Assembly: GCA_028869035.1 (NCBI GenBank) | Contig: JAGWTL010000060.1 | Location: forward strand, 1 to 11,987 | Source of the DNA: Burkholderiales bacterium | Lineage (GTDB): Bacteria > Pseudomonadota > Gammaproteobacteria > Burkholderiales > Burkholderiaceae_C | Length of the DNA: 11,987 nt | Direction of reading: 5' to 3' | In this document: positions 6,135 through 11,987 of the stretch, piece after piece | Position numbering within the stretch: the first letter of the stretch is position 1 | How the letters are laid out: every line of letters starts with the position of its first letter | Program-made: the position numbers and the translations under genes | Notes under the pieces: model-generated | Database searches by the model: none | Told to the model about the DNA's origin: nothing | What the model saw: the letters and a program-made list of their open reading frames with translations, nothing else

Positions 6135-6248
6135 TCACTCACCCACAAATAAATGTTCAAACCCGGTGATCCACGACCAGGCGTCGCCATCAAAATGGTT
6201 TAAGGCGCCGAGCACTTGATACAGTTCGCCCGGCGCAGCGCACCTCAT
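6135..6248 (-). CDS. Possible 37-residue small protein overlapping the permease stop codon
   Basis: An ATG overlaps the stop codon of the EamA permease gene in a TGATG arrangement, the usual geometry for translational coupling. The frame runs 37 codons and ends at TGA (6137-6135). The product begins MRCAAPGELYQVLGALNHFD and has three aromatic-rich stretches, no signal peptide and no recognised domain. About a third of its codons end in A or T, more than in neighbouring genes. An open frame of this length can arise by chance in GC-rich DNA, so the call rests mainly on the stop/start overlap. Confidence 0.25.
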   Translation of the reverse strand: MRCAAPGELYQVLGALNHFDGDAWSWITGFEHLFVGE

Positions 6249-7150
6249 CAGCGCGCGGGTCGCACCACCAGGCTCACGCCCACGGCGGTCAGCACCGTGC
6301 CGGTGATGGTCAGCAAGGTGATCGGTTCGGCAAACAGCAGCCAGGCCATGAGGGCCGTGGTCGGTGGCACCAGGTAGAGCAGGCTGGTCACGCTGGTGGC
6401 TGCGCCGCGCTGGATCAGCAGGTACAGCAGGGAGCTGCCACCCAGCGTGAGCCCCAGCACCGACCAGGCCATGGCCGCGACCAGCTCCCAGTTCACGCTG
6501 CCCGGCATGACTGTCCAGCGCATGGTTTCATTTTCAAACAAGGCCAATGGCAGCGTGACCGCCAGCGCCGCAATGAGTTGCACCGCATTGGCGCTGCGCA
6601 CATCACAAGGCGCAACAAAATGTTTCTGGTACAGCGTGCCGGTGGTGATGCTCAGCAAGGCCAGCAGGGCCAAGGCGAGGTTGAGCAGATCGGCTTCGCC
6701 GCCCTGCCCGAACTTGCGTGCCACCACCAGGGCCAGACCGGCAAAACCCAGGGCCAGGCCCACCCACTGCCGCCGCGTCACCGCAGCGCCGCGCGCCGAC
6801 AGCCAGATGGCGGTGAGCACAGGCTGCAGGCCGACGACCAGGGCCACCAGCCCCGAACCCATGCCGGCCTTCACCGCCGCCCACACGCCGCCCAGATAGC
6901 CCGCATGCATGAGCACACCCGTGACCGATAGGTGCAGCCATTGCGTGCGTGTGGCCGGCCAGGCCACACGGGCCAGCAGAATCCAGGGCAGGAAACAGAG
7001 GATGGAGAAGACGTAGCGCCAGGCCAGGAAGCCCAGCGGAGGTGCGTGCGGCATGCCATACCGAGCCACGATGAAGCCGGTGCTCCAGATCAGAACGAAC
7101 ACCAGGGGCATGGCCCGCAACAGGGCCTCACTGTCACGGCGGTGACTCAT
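6248..7150 (-). CDS. EamA/DMT-superfamily permease
   Basis: The 300-residue product is a membrane protein of the drug/metabolite transporter superfamily, with about ten helices arranged as two EamA repeats (residues about 12-145 and 155-298). Typical features are the first helix PLVFVLIWSTGFIVARYGMP, the short basic loops ending in RRQWVGLALGFAGLALVV, and in the second repeat SLLYLVPPTTALMAWLLFAEPIT. That last motif is the family's conserved helix 9 region. These permeases move amino acids, nucleotides or similar metabolites, often outward; substrate cannot be told here. The ATG at 7150 lies 13 bases after the pgsA stop, with only a weak ribosome binding sequence, so it is probably translated as the last gene of a uvrC-pgsA-permease operon. 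Confidence 0.88.
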   Translation of the reverse strand: MSHRRDSEALLRAMPLVFVLIWSTGFIVARYGMPHAPPLGFLAWRYVFSILCFLPWILLARVAWPATRTQWLHLSVTGVLMHAGYLGGVWAAVKAGMGSGLVALVVGLQPVLTAIWLSARGAAVTRRQWVGLALGFAGLALVVARKFGQGGEADLLNLALALLALLSITTGTLYQKHFVAPCDVRSANAVQLIAALAVTLPLALFENETMRWTVMPGSVNWELVAAMAWSVLGLTLGGSSLLYLLIQRGAATSVTSLLYLVPPTTALMAWLLFAEPITLLTITGTVLTAVGVSLVVRPAR

Positions 7151-7163
7151 CGCGCTGCCGACT

Positions 7164-7730
7164 TCATTTCACACGGGCACGGATTTCGGGCAGGGCCTTC
7201 TGCAGGTAGTACACCATGGACCAGACTGTCAGCACGGCTGCCAGCCAGATCAGGGCCGTTCCCCACAGATGCGTGTTGATCAGGCCAAACAGCATGCCGT
7301 CGAAGAGCAGGAAGGGAATGGCCACCATCTGCACCGTGGTCTTGACCTTGCCCAGCATGTGCACGGCCACGCTGCGCGAGGCGCCGATCTGCGCCATCCA
7401 CTCGCGCAGGGCCGAGATCGCGATCTCGCGGCCGATGATGATGAGCGCCACGAAGACGTCGGCCCGCCCCAGATCCACCAGCACCAGCAGGCTGGCGCAG
7501 ACCAGGAACTTGTCGGCCACCGGGTCAAGAAAGGCGCCGAAGGAGGAGATCTGATTGAGCTTGCGCGCCAGATACCCGTCAAGCCAGTCGGTCAACGCGA
7601 ACACCACGAACATCACGGTGGCGATCAGGTTGCGTGTCCCGGGCTCCAGCGGCAGATAGAACACCCCGACGATCAGAGGGATCGCGACGATACGCGTCCA
7701 GGTCATGAGGGTGGGGATGGTGAAGAACAT
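7164..7730 (-). CDS. pgsA: CDP-diacylglycerol--glycerol-3-phosphate 3-phosphatidyltransferase
   Basis: PgsA makes phosphatidylglycerol phosphate from CDP-diacylglycerol and glycerol-3-phosphate in the inner membrane, the committed step to phosphatidylglycerol and cardiolipin. The 188-residue protein has the complete CDP-alcohol phosphotransferase signature D-x2-D-G-x2-A-R-x8-G-x3-D-x3-D, with Asp48, Asp51, Gly52, Ala55, Arg56, Gly65, Asp69 and Asp73. REIAISALREWMAQIG at 101-116 and GKVKTTVQM at 127-135 are typical of PgsA rather than other family members. The start at 7730-7728 is chosen because MFFTIPTLMTWTRI lines up with the usual PgsA N-terminus; the frame stays open 76 codons upstream, but that stretch overlaps uvrC. 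The gap to uvrC is 40 bases. The Shine-Dalgarno sequence is weak. Confidence 0.96.
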   Translation of the reverse strand: MFFTIPTLMTWTRIVAIPLIVGVFYLPLEPGTRNLIATVMFVVFALTDWLDGYLARKLNQISSFGAFLDPVADKFLVCASLLVLVDLGRADVFVALIIIGREIAISALREWMAQIGASRSVAVHMLGKVKTTVQMVAIPFLLFDGMLFGLINTHLWGTALIWLAAVLTVWSMVYYLQKALPEIRARVK

Positions 7731-7770
7731 GAGGGGGATTGTGGCATGCCCGCGGGCCAGCCTGCGGCCA

Positions 7771-9744
7771 TCAGTGCAGGGCGCGGTAGATGATCTCCGC
7801 CAGTTCGTGCGAAATACCGTCCACCGAGGCCAGGTCCTCGACGCTGGCAGCCTCCACCCCGCGCGCGCCGCCAAAGCGCTGCAGCAGCCTGGCGCGCCGC
7901 TTGGGGCCCACGCCTGCAATCTCCTCGATCCTGCTGCCGCCCGTGCGCACCTTGGCACGGGCCGCGCGCATGCCGGTGATGGCGAAGCGGTGCGCCTCGT
8001 CGCGGATCTGCGCCACCAGCATCAGCGCGGCCGAGTCCTTGCCCAGCCAGACCTTCTCTCGCCCGTCGGCGAACACCAGTTCCTCCAGGCCGACCTTGCG
8101 GCCCTCGCCCTTTTCCACGCCGACGATGAGCGCGAGGTCCAGGCCCAGCTGTTCGAACACCTCACGCGCCATCGCCACCTGGCCCTTGCCACCATCGACC
8201 AGCACCAGGTCGGGCAGGCGGTCCGTGCCCTCGGTGGCCATGCCGCCTTCCCCCTCGCCTCCTTCACGCAGGGCCTGGGCCAGACGCGCGTAACGGCGCG
8301 TCAGCACCTGGCGCATGGCGGCGTAGTCGTCGCCCGGCGTGATGCCGTCGATCTTGTAGCGCCGGTACGCGCTGTTCTGCATCTTGTGGTGATGAAACAC
8401 CACGCAGGAGGCCTGCGTGGCCTCGCCCGCCGTGTGCGAGATGTCGAAACATTCGACGCGCAGCTCGTCCAGCCGGTCCTGCGGCAGGGCCAGGGCCTCG
8501 GCCAGCGCCCGCGTGCGCGCCTGCTGCGAGCCCTCTTCCGCCAGCAGACGGGCCAGTTGCAGGCCGGCATTGGTCTGCGCCATCTCCAGCCAGCTGCGAC
8601 GCAGTTCGCGCGGCTGGTGCACGGCGCGAATCCTGATACCGGCCTGTTCCGACAGGGCGTCGATCAGGCCCTTGCCCACCGGCTCGCTGGTGATCAGCGT
8701 GGGCACAGCCGGCACCTCCACGTAATGCTGGGCGATGAAGGCCTCCAGCACCTGGACTTCGACCGGCACAGCGGTGGACTCGTCCTCGCTCTCCAGCAGG
8801 GCCGCGGCATCCTCCACGTGCACCGGGAAATAGGCGCGGTCGCCCAGATGGCGGCCACCACGCACCATGGCCAGATTCACGCAGGCACGGCCGCCCTGCA
8901 CCTTGACGGCCAGGATGTCCACATCGCGGTCGTCCACGTTGTCCATGGACTGCTGGTGCAGCACATTGGAGAGCGCCGCGATCTGGTCGCGCAATTCAGC
9001 TGCCTGCTCGAACTCCAGCTGTTCGGAATGCGCCTGCATGCGGCCCTCGAGCTGCTGCAGAACCTGCTGCGTCTCGCCGCGCAGAAAACCTTCGGCATGC
9101 GCCACGTCCTGCGCATAGGCCTCGGGCGTGACGAGGCCCACGCAGGGGCCCGAGCAGCGTTTGATCTGGTACAGCAGGCAGGGCCGCGTGCGGTTGGCAA
9201 ACACCGTGTCCTCGCAGGTGCGCAGGCGGAACACCTTCTGCAGCAGCAGGATGCCCTCCTTCACGGCCCAGGCGCTGGGGTAGGGGCCGAAGTAATGGTG
9301 CTTTTTTTCCACCGCGCCGCGGTAATAGGCCACCCGCGGCCACGCGTTGGCGGACTTGCTGTCGCCCGGCTGGGCGACTGTGATCTTCAGATAGGGGTAG
9401 CTCTTGTCGTCTCGAAACAGGATGTTGTAGCGCGGGTGCTGGGTCTTGATCAGATTGTTTTCCAGCAGCAGGGCCTCGGCCTCGGAGCGCACCACCGTGG
9501 TCTCCAGGCGCACGATCTTGCCCACCATGTGGCCGATGCGCGTGCCGTCGTGGCTTTTCTGGAAGTAGTTGGCCACGCGCTTCTTGAGGTTGCGCGCCTT
9601 GCCCACGTAGAGCAGCCCGCCCTCGGCGTCGAAGTAGCGGTAGACACCGGGCAGCGAAGGCAGGGCCGCCACCTGCGCCAGCAGCTCCGCGCGGTGCGTC
9701 TCCTGAGACTCCTTTGCCGGCTCGCCGGCTGGTTCGTTCTGCAT
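7771..9744 (-). CDS. uvrC: Excinuclease ABC subunit C
   Basis: UvrC makes both incisions flanking a DNA lesion once UvrA and UvrB have located it. The 657-residue protein carries an N-terminal GIY-YIG nuclease domain (GVYRYF at 33-38, YVGKARNLKKR from 46) for the 3' cut. Four cysteines at 177, 189, 197 and 201 have the spacing of the E. coli iron-sulphur ligands. A UVR motif that contacts UvrB lies at about 231-266. The RNase H-like domain for the 5' cut has Asp434 in FDISH, Asp517 in LVDGG and His585 in RDEAHR. Two helix-hairpin-helix motifs end the protein. A Gly/Glu-rich loop (about 494-503) is a local insertion. The start at 9744-9742 is preferred; in-frame ATGs at 9771 and further upstream would overlap earP. 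No good Shine-Dalgarno sequence is seen for any start. Confidence 0.96.
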   Translation of the reverse strand: MQNEPAGEPAKESQETHRAELLAQVAALPSLPGVYRYFDAEGGLLYVGKARNLKKRVANYFQKSHDGTRIGHMVGKIVRLETTVVRSEAEALLLENNLIKTQHPRYNILFRDDKSYPYLKITVAQPGDSKSANAWPRVAYYRGAVEKKHHYFGPYPSAWAVKEGILLLQKVFRLRTCEDTVFANRTRPCLLYQIKRCSGPCVGLVTPEAYAQDVAHAEGFLRGETQQVLQQLEGRMQAHSEQLEFEQAAELRDQIAALSNVLHQQSMDNVDDRDVDILAVKVQGGRACVNLAMVRGGRHLGDRAYFPVHVEDAAALLESEDESTAVPVEVQVLEAFIAQHYVEVPAVPTLITSEPVGKGLIDALSEQAGIRIRAVHQPRELRRSWLEMAQTNAGLQLARLLAEEGSQQARTRALAEALALPQDRLDELRVECFDISHTAGEATQASCVVFHHHKMQNSAYRRYKIDGITPGDDYAAMRQVLTRRYARLAQALREGGEGEGGMATEGTDRLPDLVLVDGGKGQVAMAREVFEQLGLDLALIVGVEKGEGRKVGLEELVFADGREKVWLGKDSAALMLVAQIRDEAHRFAITGMRAARAKVRTGGSRIEEIAGVGPKRRARLLQRFGGARGVEAASVEDLASVDGISHELAEIIYRALH

Positions 9745-9769
9745 GGACTGTATTGTGGACAATCCCGGC

Positions 9770-10852
9770 ATGACATCCGGGCAACGCTGGGACATTTTTT
9801 GCAGAGTCATCGACAACTATGGCGACATCGGCGTCTGCTGGCGCCTGGCGCGCCAGCTCGCCGGCCGCGGCCAGGCCGTGCGTCTGTGGGTGGACGATGC
9901 CAGCGCGCTGCGCTGGATGGCGCCCCAGGACTGTCCCGGCGTGGAGGTCCATCCCTGGACGCAGCCGCTGGCACTGGAAGCCCTGAAGCCCGGCGAGGTG
10001 CTGGTCGAGGCCTTCGGCTGCGAGATCCCGAGCGAGTTCCTGACGCACTACGTGGGCTGGAGACAAGCCGATGGCCGTCCAGCGGCCTGGATCAATCTTG
10101 AGTACCTCTCGGCCGAGACTTATGTGGAGCGCAACCATGGCCTGCCCTCGCCGGTGATGAGCGGCCCCGGGCGCGGACTGGTCAAACACTTTTTCTATCC
10201 TGGTTTCACCGGGCGCACCGGAGGCCTGCTGCGTGAACCCGATCTGCCGCAGCGCCAGGCAGACTTCGACCCAGCGGCCTGGCTGGACCGGCAGGGCATC
10301 GGGGCGTCTCCCGAGACGCAGCTCGTCTCCCTGTTCTGCTACGAGCCCACCGCCCTGCCCGGCCTGCTGGACCTGCTGGCACAGCAGGCGGCACCGGTGC
10401 AACTGCTGGTCACCGCCGGCCGCGCCACGGCCGCGGTGCGGGCCTGCGCCCCCCGGCCCGGCCTCGCCCTGCATTACCTGCCCCACCTCACGCAGGACGA
10501 TTACGACCACCTGCTCTGGGCCTGCAATCTGAATTTCGTGCGCGGCGAGGACTCGCTGGTGCGCGCCCTGTGGTCCGGGCGGCCCTTCGTCTGGCACATC
10601 TATCCGCAGCACGACGAGGCCCACCGGTTCAAGCTGGAGGCATTTCTGGACCATATCGAGGCCCCGGCCTCACTCCGCGATTTGCACCGGACCTGGAACG
10701 GCCTGGACACCCGGCCACTGCCGGCCCTGGACCTGCCGGCCTGGTCCAACACCATCGCCCAGGCCCGCGAGCGCCTGCTGGCGCAGTCCGATTTGGGCAG
10801 CCGCCTGCTTGAATTTGTCGCCGGCCGCCCGGCCGATGCCGACAGCCCTTAA
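9770..10852 (+). CDS. earP: EF-P arginine rhamnosyltransferase EarP
   Basis: EarP transfers rhamnose from dTDP-L-rhamnose to Arg32 of elongation factor P in the cytoplasm, which activates EF-P. The 360-residue product has an inverting GT-B fold. The N-terminal WDIFCRVIDNYGDIGVCW contains Asp15 and Asp19, aligning with the essential Asp16/Asp20 pair of Neisseria EarP. In the C-terminal half, LFCY (Phe189, Tyr191) and RGEDSLVRALWSGRPFVWHIYPQ carry the nucleotide-sugar pocket, including Glu260 in RGEDS, the equivalent of the essential family glutamate. The substrate gene efp follows on the same strand, which supports the assignment. The start at 9770 gives the normal family N-terminal length; an in-frame ATG at 9743 would add nine residues and overlap the uvrC start. 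Confidence 0.95.
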   Translation: MTSGQRWDIFCRVIDNYGDIGVCWRLARQLAGRGQAVRLWVDDASALRWMAPQDCPGVEVHPWTQPLALEALKPGEVLVEAFGCEIPSEFLTHYVGWRQADGRPAAWINLEYLSAETYVERNHGLPSPVMSGPGRGLVKHFFYPGFTGRTGGLLREPDLPQRQADFDPAAWLDRQGIGASPETQLVSLFCYEPTALPGLLDLLAQQAAPVQLLVTAGRATAAVRACAPRPGLALHYLPHLTQDDYDHLLWACNLNFVRGEDSLVRALWSGRPFVWHIYPQHDEAHRFKLEAFLDHIEAPASLRDLHRTWNGLDTRPLPALDLPAWSNTIAQARERLLAQSDLGSRLLEFVAGRPADADSP

Positions 10853-10865
10853 AAAACGTTAAAAT
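10839..10865 (+). promoter_or_regulatory. Weak candidate promoter for efp
   Basis: TAAAAT at 10860-10865 matches five of six -10 bases and CCGACA at 10839-10844 matches four of six -35 bases, but their spacing is only 15 bases. If used, it would overlap the end of earP and give a leader of about 110 bases. Read-through from earP is equally possible. The rest of the 130-bp gap (10853-10982) shows no other promoter or terminator I can support. Confidence 0.25.
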
Positions 10866-10982
10866 TCAAGGTTTTGCGGAGTCCACCTGGCCCGGCCTGT
10901 GGAATTCCCCCTTACCTGCCGCACGAACACCGGTTTACTCGGGGCATAAAGCGGCCAACCGAATCAGCACTACGGAAACACT

Positions 10983-11537
10983 ATGAAGATCGCTCAGGAA
11001 ATTCGCGCCGGCAACGTGATCATGCACGGCAAGGACCCGATGGTCGTGCTCAAGACCGAATACAGCCGCGGCGGCCGCAACTCGGCCACCGTGCGCATGA
11101 AGCTCAAGAGCCTGATCGCCAACTTCGGCACCGAAGTCGTGTTCAAGGCCGACGACAAGATGGACCAGGTCATCCTGGACAAGAAGGAGTGCACCTACTC
11201 CTACTTCGCCGACCCGATGTACGTCTGCATGGATGCCGACTACAACCAGTACGAAGTCGAAGCCGAAAACATGGGTGATGCCCTGCACTACCTGGAAGAC
11301 GGCATGCCGGTCGAAGTGGTGTTCTACGACGGCAAGGCCATCTCGGTGGAACTGCCCACCAGCGTGGTGCGCGAAGTCACCTGGACGGAACCCGCCGTCA
11401 AGGGCGACACCTCGGGCAAGGTGCTCAAGCCGGCCAAGATTGCCACCGGTTTCGAAGTGGCGGTGCCGCTGTTCGTCGACCAGGGCGACAAGATCGAAAT
11501 CGACACCCGTACCGGCGAGTACCGCAAGCGCGTCTGA
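10983..11537 (+). CDS. efp: Elongation factor P (Arg32 type)
   Basis: EF-P binds between the ribosomal P and E sites and promotes peptide bond formation on polyproline stretches. The 184-residue protein has the three-domain family length: an N-terminal KOW-like domain (1-64), a middle OB domain (65-127) and a C-terminal OB domain to 184. The tip of domain I reads EYSRGGRNSATV, placing arginine at position 32, the residue that EarP rhamnosylates; the lysine found in EpmA-modified EF-P is absent. ATG at 10983 follows a modest ACGGAAAC ribosome binding sequence, and MKIAQEIRAGNVI is the usual start. The upstream neighbour earP supplies the matching modification enzyme. An intrinsic terminator follows. 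Confidence 0.98.
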   Translation: MKIAQEIRAGNVIMHGKDPMVVLKTEYSRGGRNSATVRMKLKSLIANFGTEVVFKADDKMDQVILDKKECTYSYFADPMYVCMDADYNQYEVEAENMGDALHYLEDGMPVEVVFYDGKAISVELPTSVVREVTWTEPAVKGDTSGKVLKPAKIATGFEVAVPLFVDQGDKIEIDTRTGEYRKRV

Positions 11538-11554
11538 GCGTTGGCGATCGCCGC

Positions 11555-11585
11555 AAAAGGCTCCTCCGGGAGCCTTTTTTGTTTT
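11555..11585 (+). terminator. Intrinsic terminator after efp
   Basis: A perfect 10-bp stem, AAAAGGCTCC with GGAGCCTTTT, has a TCCG loop and is followed by TTTTTTGTTTT overlapping its 3' arm. It starts 18 bases after the efp stop codon and is the clearest plus-strand terminator in the window. Confidence 0.93.
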
Positions 11586-11694
11586 CTGCGGCGCACGACC
11601 CGGCCACGATCGCCCGTCATCCCGCCTGGCTTGGCGGCGCCAGGGCACGCGAACACGGCCCGGATCCGCTGCCAATTCGGTGTAGGCTATCCCC

Positions 11695-11987
11695 ATGAAC
11701 GAAGCTGACACCACGACGCCCGCCATCGGTCCCGGCACCAATGGCCAGCCCTCGCGCCTGGCCCTGCGCCGCGTGTTGATCGACACCTACCATGAAAACG
11801 TGGCCTACATGCACCGTGAGTGCGAGGTATACCGCGCGGAAGGTTTCAAGGCCCTGTCCAAGGTGGAGGTGCGCACCAACGGCCACAGCATCCTGGCGAC
11901 GCTCAATGTGGTCGACGACGAAACCATCGTCGCCTGCGGGGAGCTCGGGCTGTCCAAATCCGCCTTCGACCAGCTCGAAACACAGGA
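11695..11987 (+). CDS. Thymidine phosphorylase family protein (N-terminal part only)
   Basis: The window holds the first 97 codons of this gene. After a variable 22-residue lead, the product continues LALRRVLIDTYHENVAYMHR, then RAEGFKALSKVEV, HSILATLNVV and GELGLSKSAFDQL. I recognise this as the extra N-terminal domain of the proteobacterial putative thymidine phosphorylases related to archaeal AMP phosphorylase, which split thymidine or nucleotides with phosphate. The catalytic glycosyltransferase domain lies beyond the edge, so the call rests on this domain alone. No Shine-Dalgarno sequence precedes the ATG; TAGGCTAT lies just upstream at 11683-11690 and might be a -10 element of a leaderless or very short-leader transcript. 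A later in-frame ATG at 11809 is inside the conserved region and is unlikely as the start. Confidence 0.72.
   Translation, partial: MNEADTTTPAIGPGTNGQPSRLALRRVLIDTYHENVAYMHRECEVYRAEGFKALSKVEVRTNGHSILATLNVVDDETIVACGELGLSKSAFDQLETQ

Larger units (their letters stand above)
5914..6247. other. 334-bp intergenic region between hupB and the EamA permease gene
   Basis: From right to left it holds a possible 37-codon ORF directly after the permease stop codon, then a stretch from about 6063 to 6134 in which I recognise no gene or terminator, then the hupB promoter, and finally the hupB leader of about 114 bases with two inverted repeats. No T-run terminator is visible for the uvrC-pgsA-permease operon here. 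A 5-bp GACCG/CGGTC repeat near 6118-6130 has no T-run after it on either strand. Confidence 0.6.

Noticed and set aside
7731..7958. 76-codon upstream extension of the pgsA reading frame
   Set aside because: It overlaps the 3' end of uvrC and is unlike PgsA; the family begins at MFFTIPT.
9748..9763. Possible LexA box (CTGTAT half-site) at the uvrC start
   Set aside because: Only the left half matches the consensus; the right half reads ACAAT instead of ACAG, and uvrC is not generally under LexA control.
7705..10101. Very long plus-strand open frame (798 codons) opposite uvrC
   Set aside because: It is antisense to uvrC, which has all domains and catalytic residues, and it ends in an out-of-frame part of earP.
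10935..11786. Minus-strand open frame (283 codons) opposite efp
   Set aside because: Antisense shadow of efp, crossing its terminator; His/Val/Gly-rich without a recognisable domain.

Overview
The window looks like chromosomal DNA from a betaproteobacterium of the order Burkholderiales, probably near the Comamonadaceae. This is inferred from the high GC content, the strong G/C bias at third codon positions, the close match of housekeeping proteins (SurE, UvrC, PgsA, HU, PpiD) to that group, and the pairing of an EarP rhamnosyltransferase with an elongation factor P carrying Arg32. It is mostly core genome; I see no phage, transposon, CRISPR array or toxin-antitoxin pair.

Left part (1-3441): a surE gene (minus strand) runs off the left edge and diverges from a quinone oxidoreductase-type dehydrogenase (plus). 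An SmvA/QacA-type 14-helix drug exporter (plus) follows. It ends at a 12-bp hairpin shared with a convergent tRNA gene.

Middle part (3454-6062, minus strand): this is a chain of alternating protein and tRNA genes in transcription order: near-consensus sigma70 promoter, hupB (HU), tRNA-Val(TAC), intrinsic terminator, ppiD, tRNA-His(GTG). The terminator abuts the ppiD ribosome binding site, so ppiD expression may depend on read-through. Between this chain and the next operon lie 334 bp holding the hupB promoter and leader and one possible 37-codon ORF.

Right-centre (6248-9744, minus strand): uvrC, pgsA and an EamA-family permease follow one another with short gaps, so they probably form one operon. 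It covers DNA excision repair, phosphatidylglycerol synthesis and a metabolite exporter.

Right part (9770-11987, plus strand): earP and efp form a functional pair. EarP rhamnosylates Arg32 of EF-P, and modified EF-P rescues ribosomes stalled on polyproline. efp ends at a strong intrinsic terminator. The start of a thymidine phosphorylase-like gene runs off the right edge.

The best candidates for a second look are regulatory or structural: a codon-usage break inside surE, the hupB/tRNA-Val/terminator/ppiD layout, a perfect hairpin over the exporter's ribosome binding region, the tightly packed uvrC/earP divergent starts, and the short ORF overlapping the permease stop codon. I did not find a convincing new multi-gene system.
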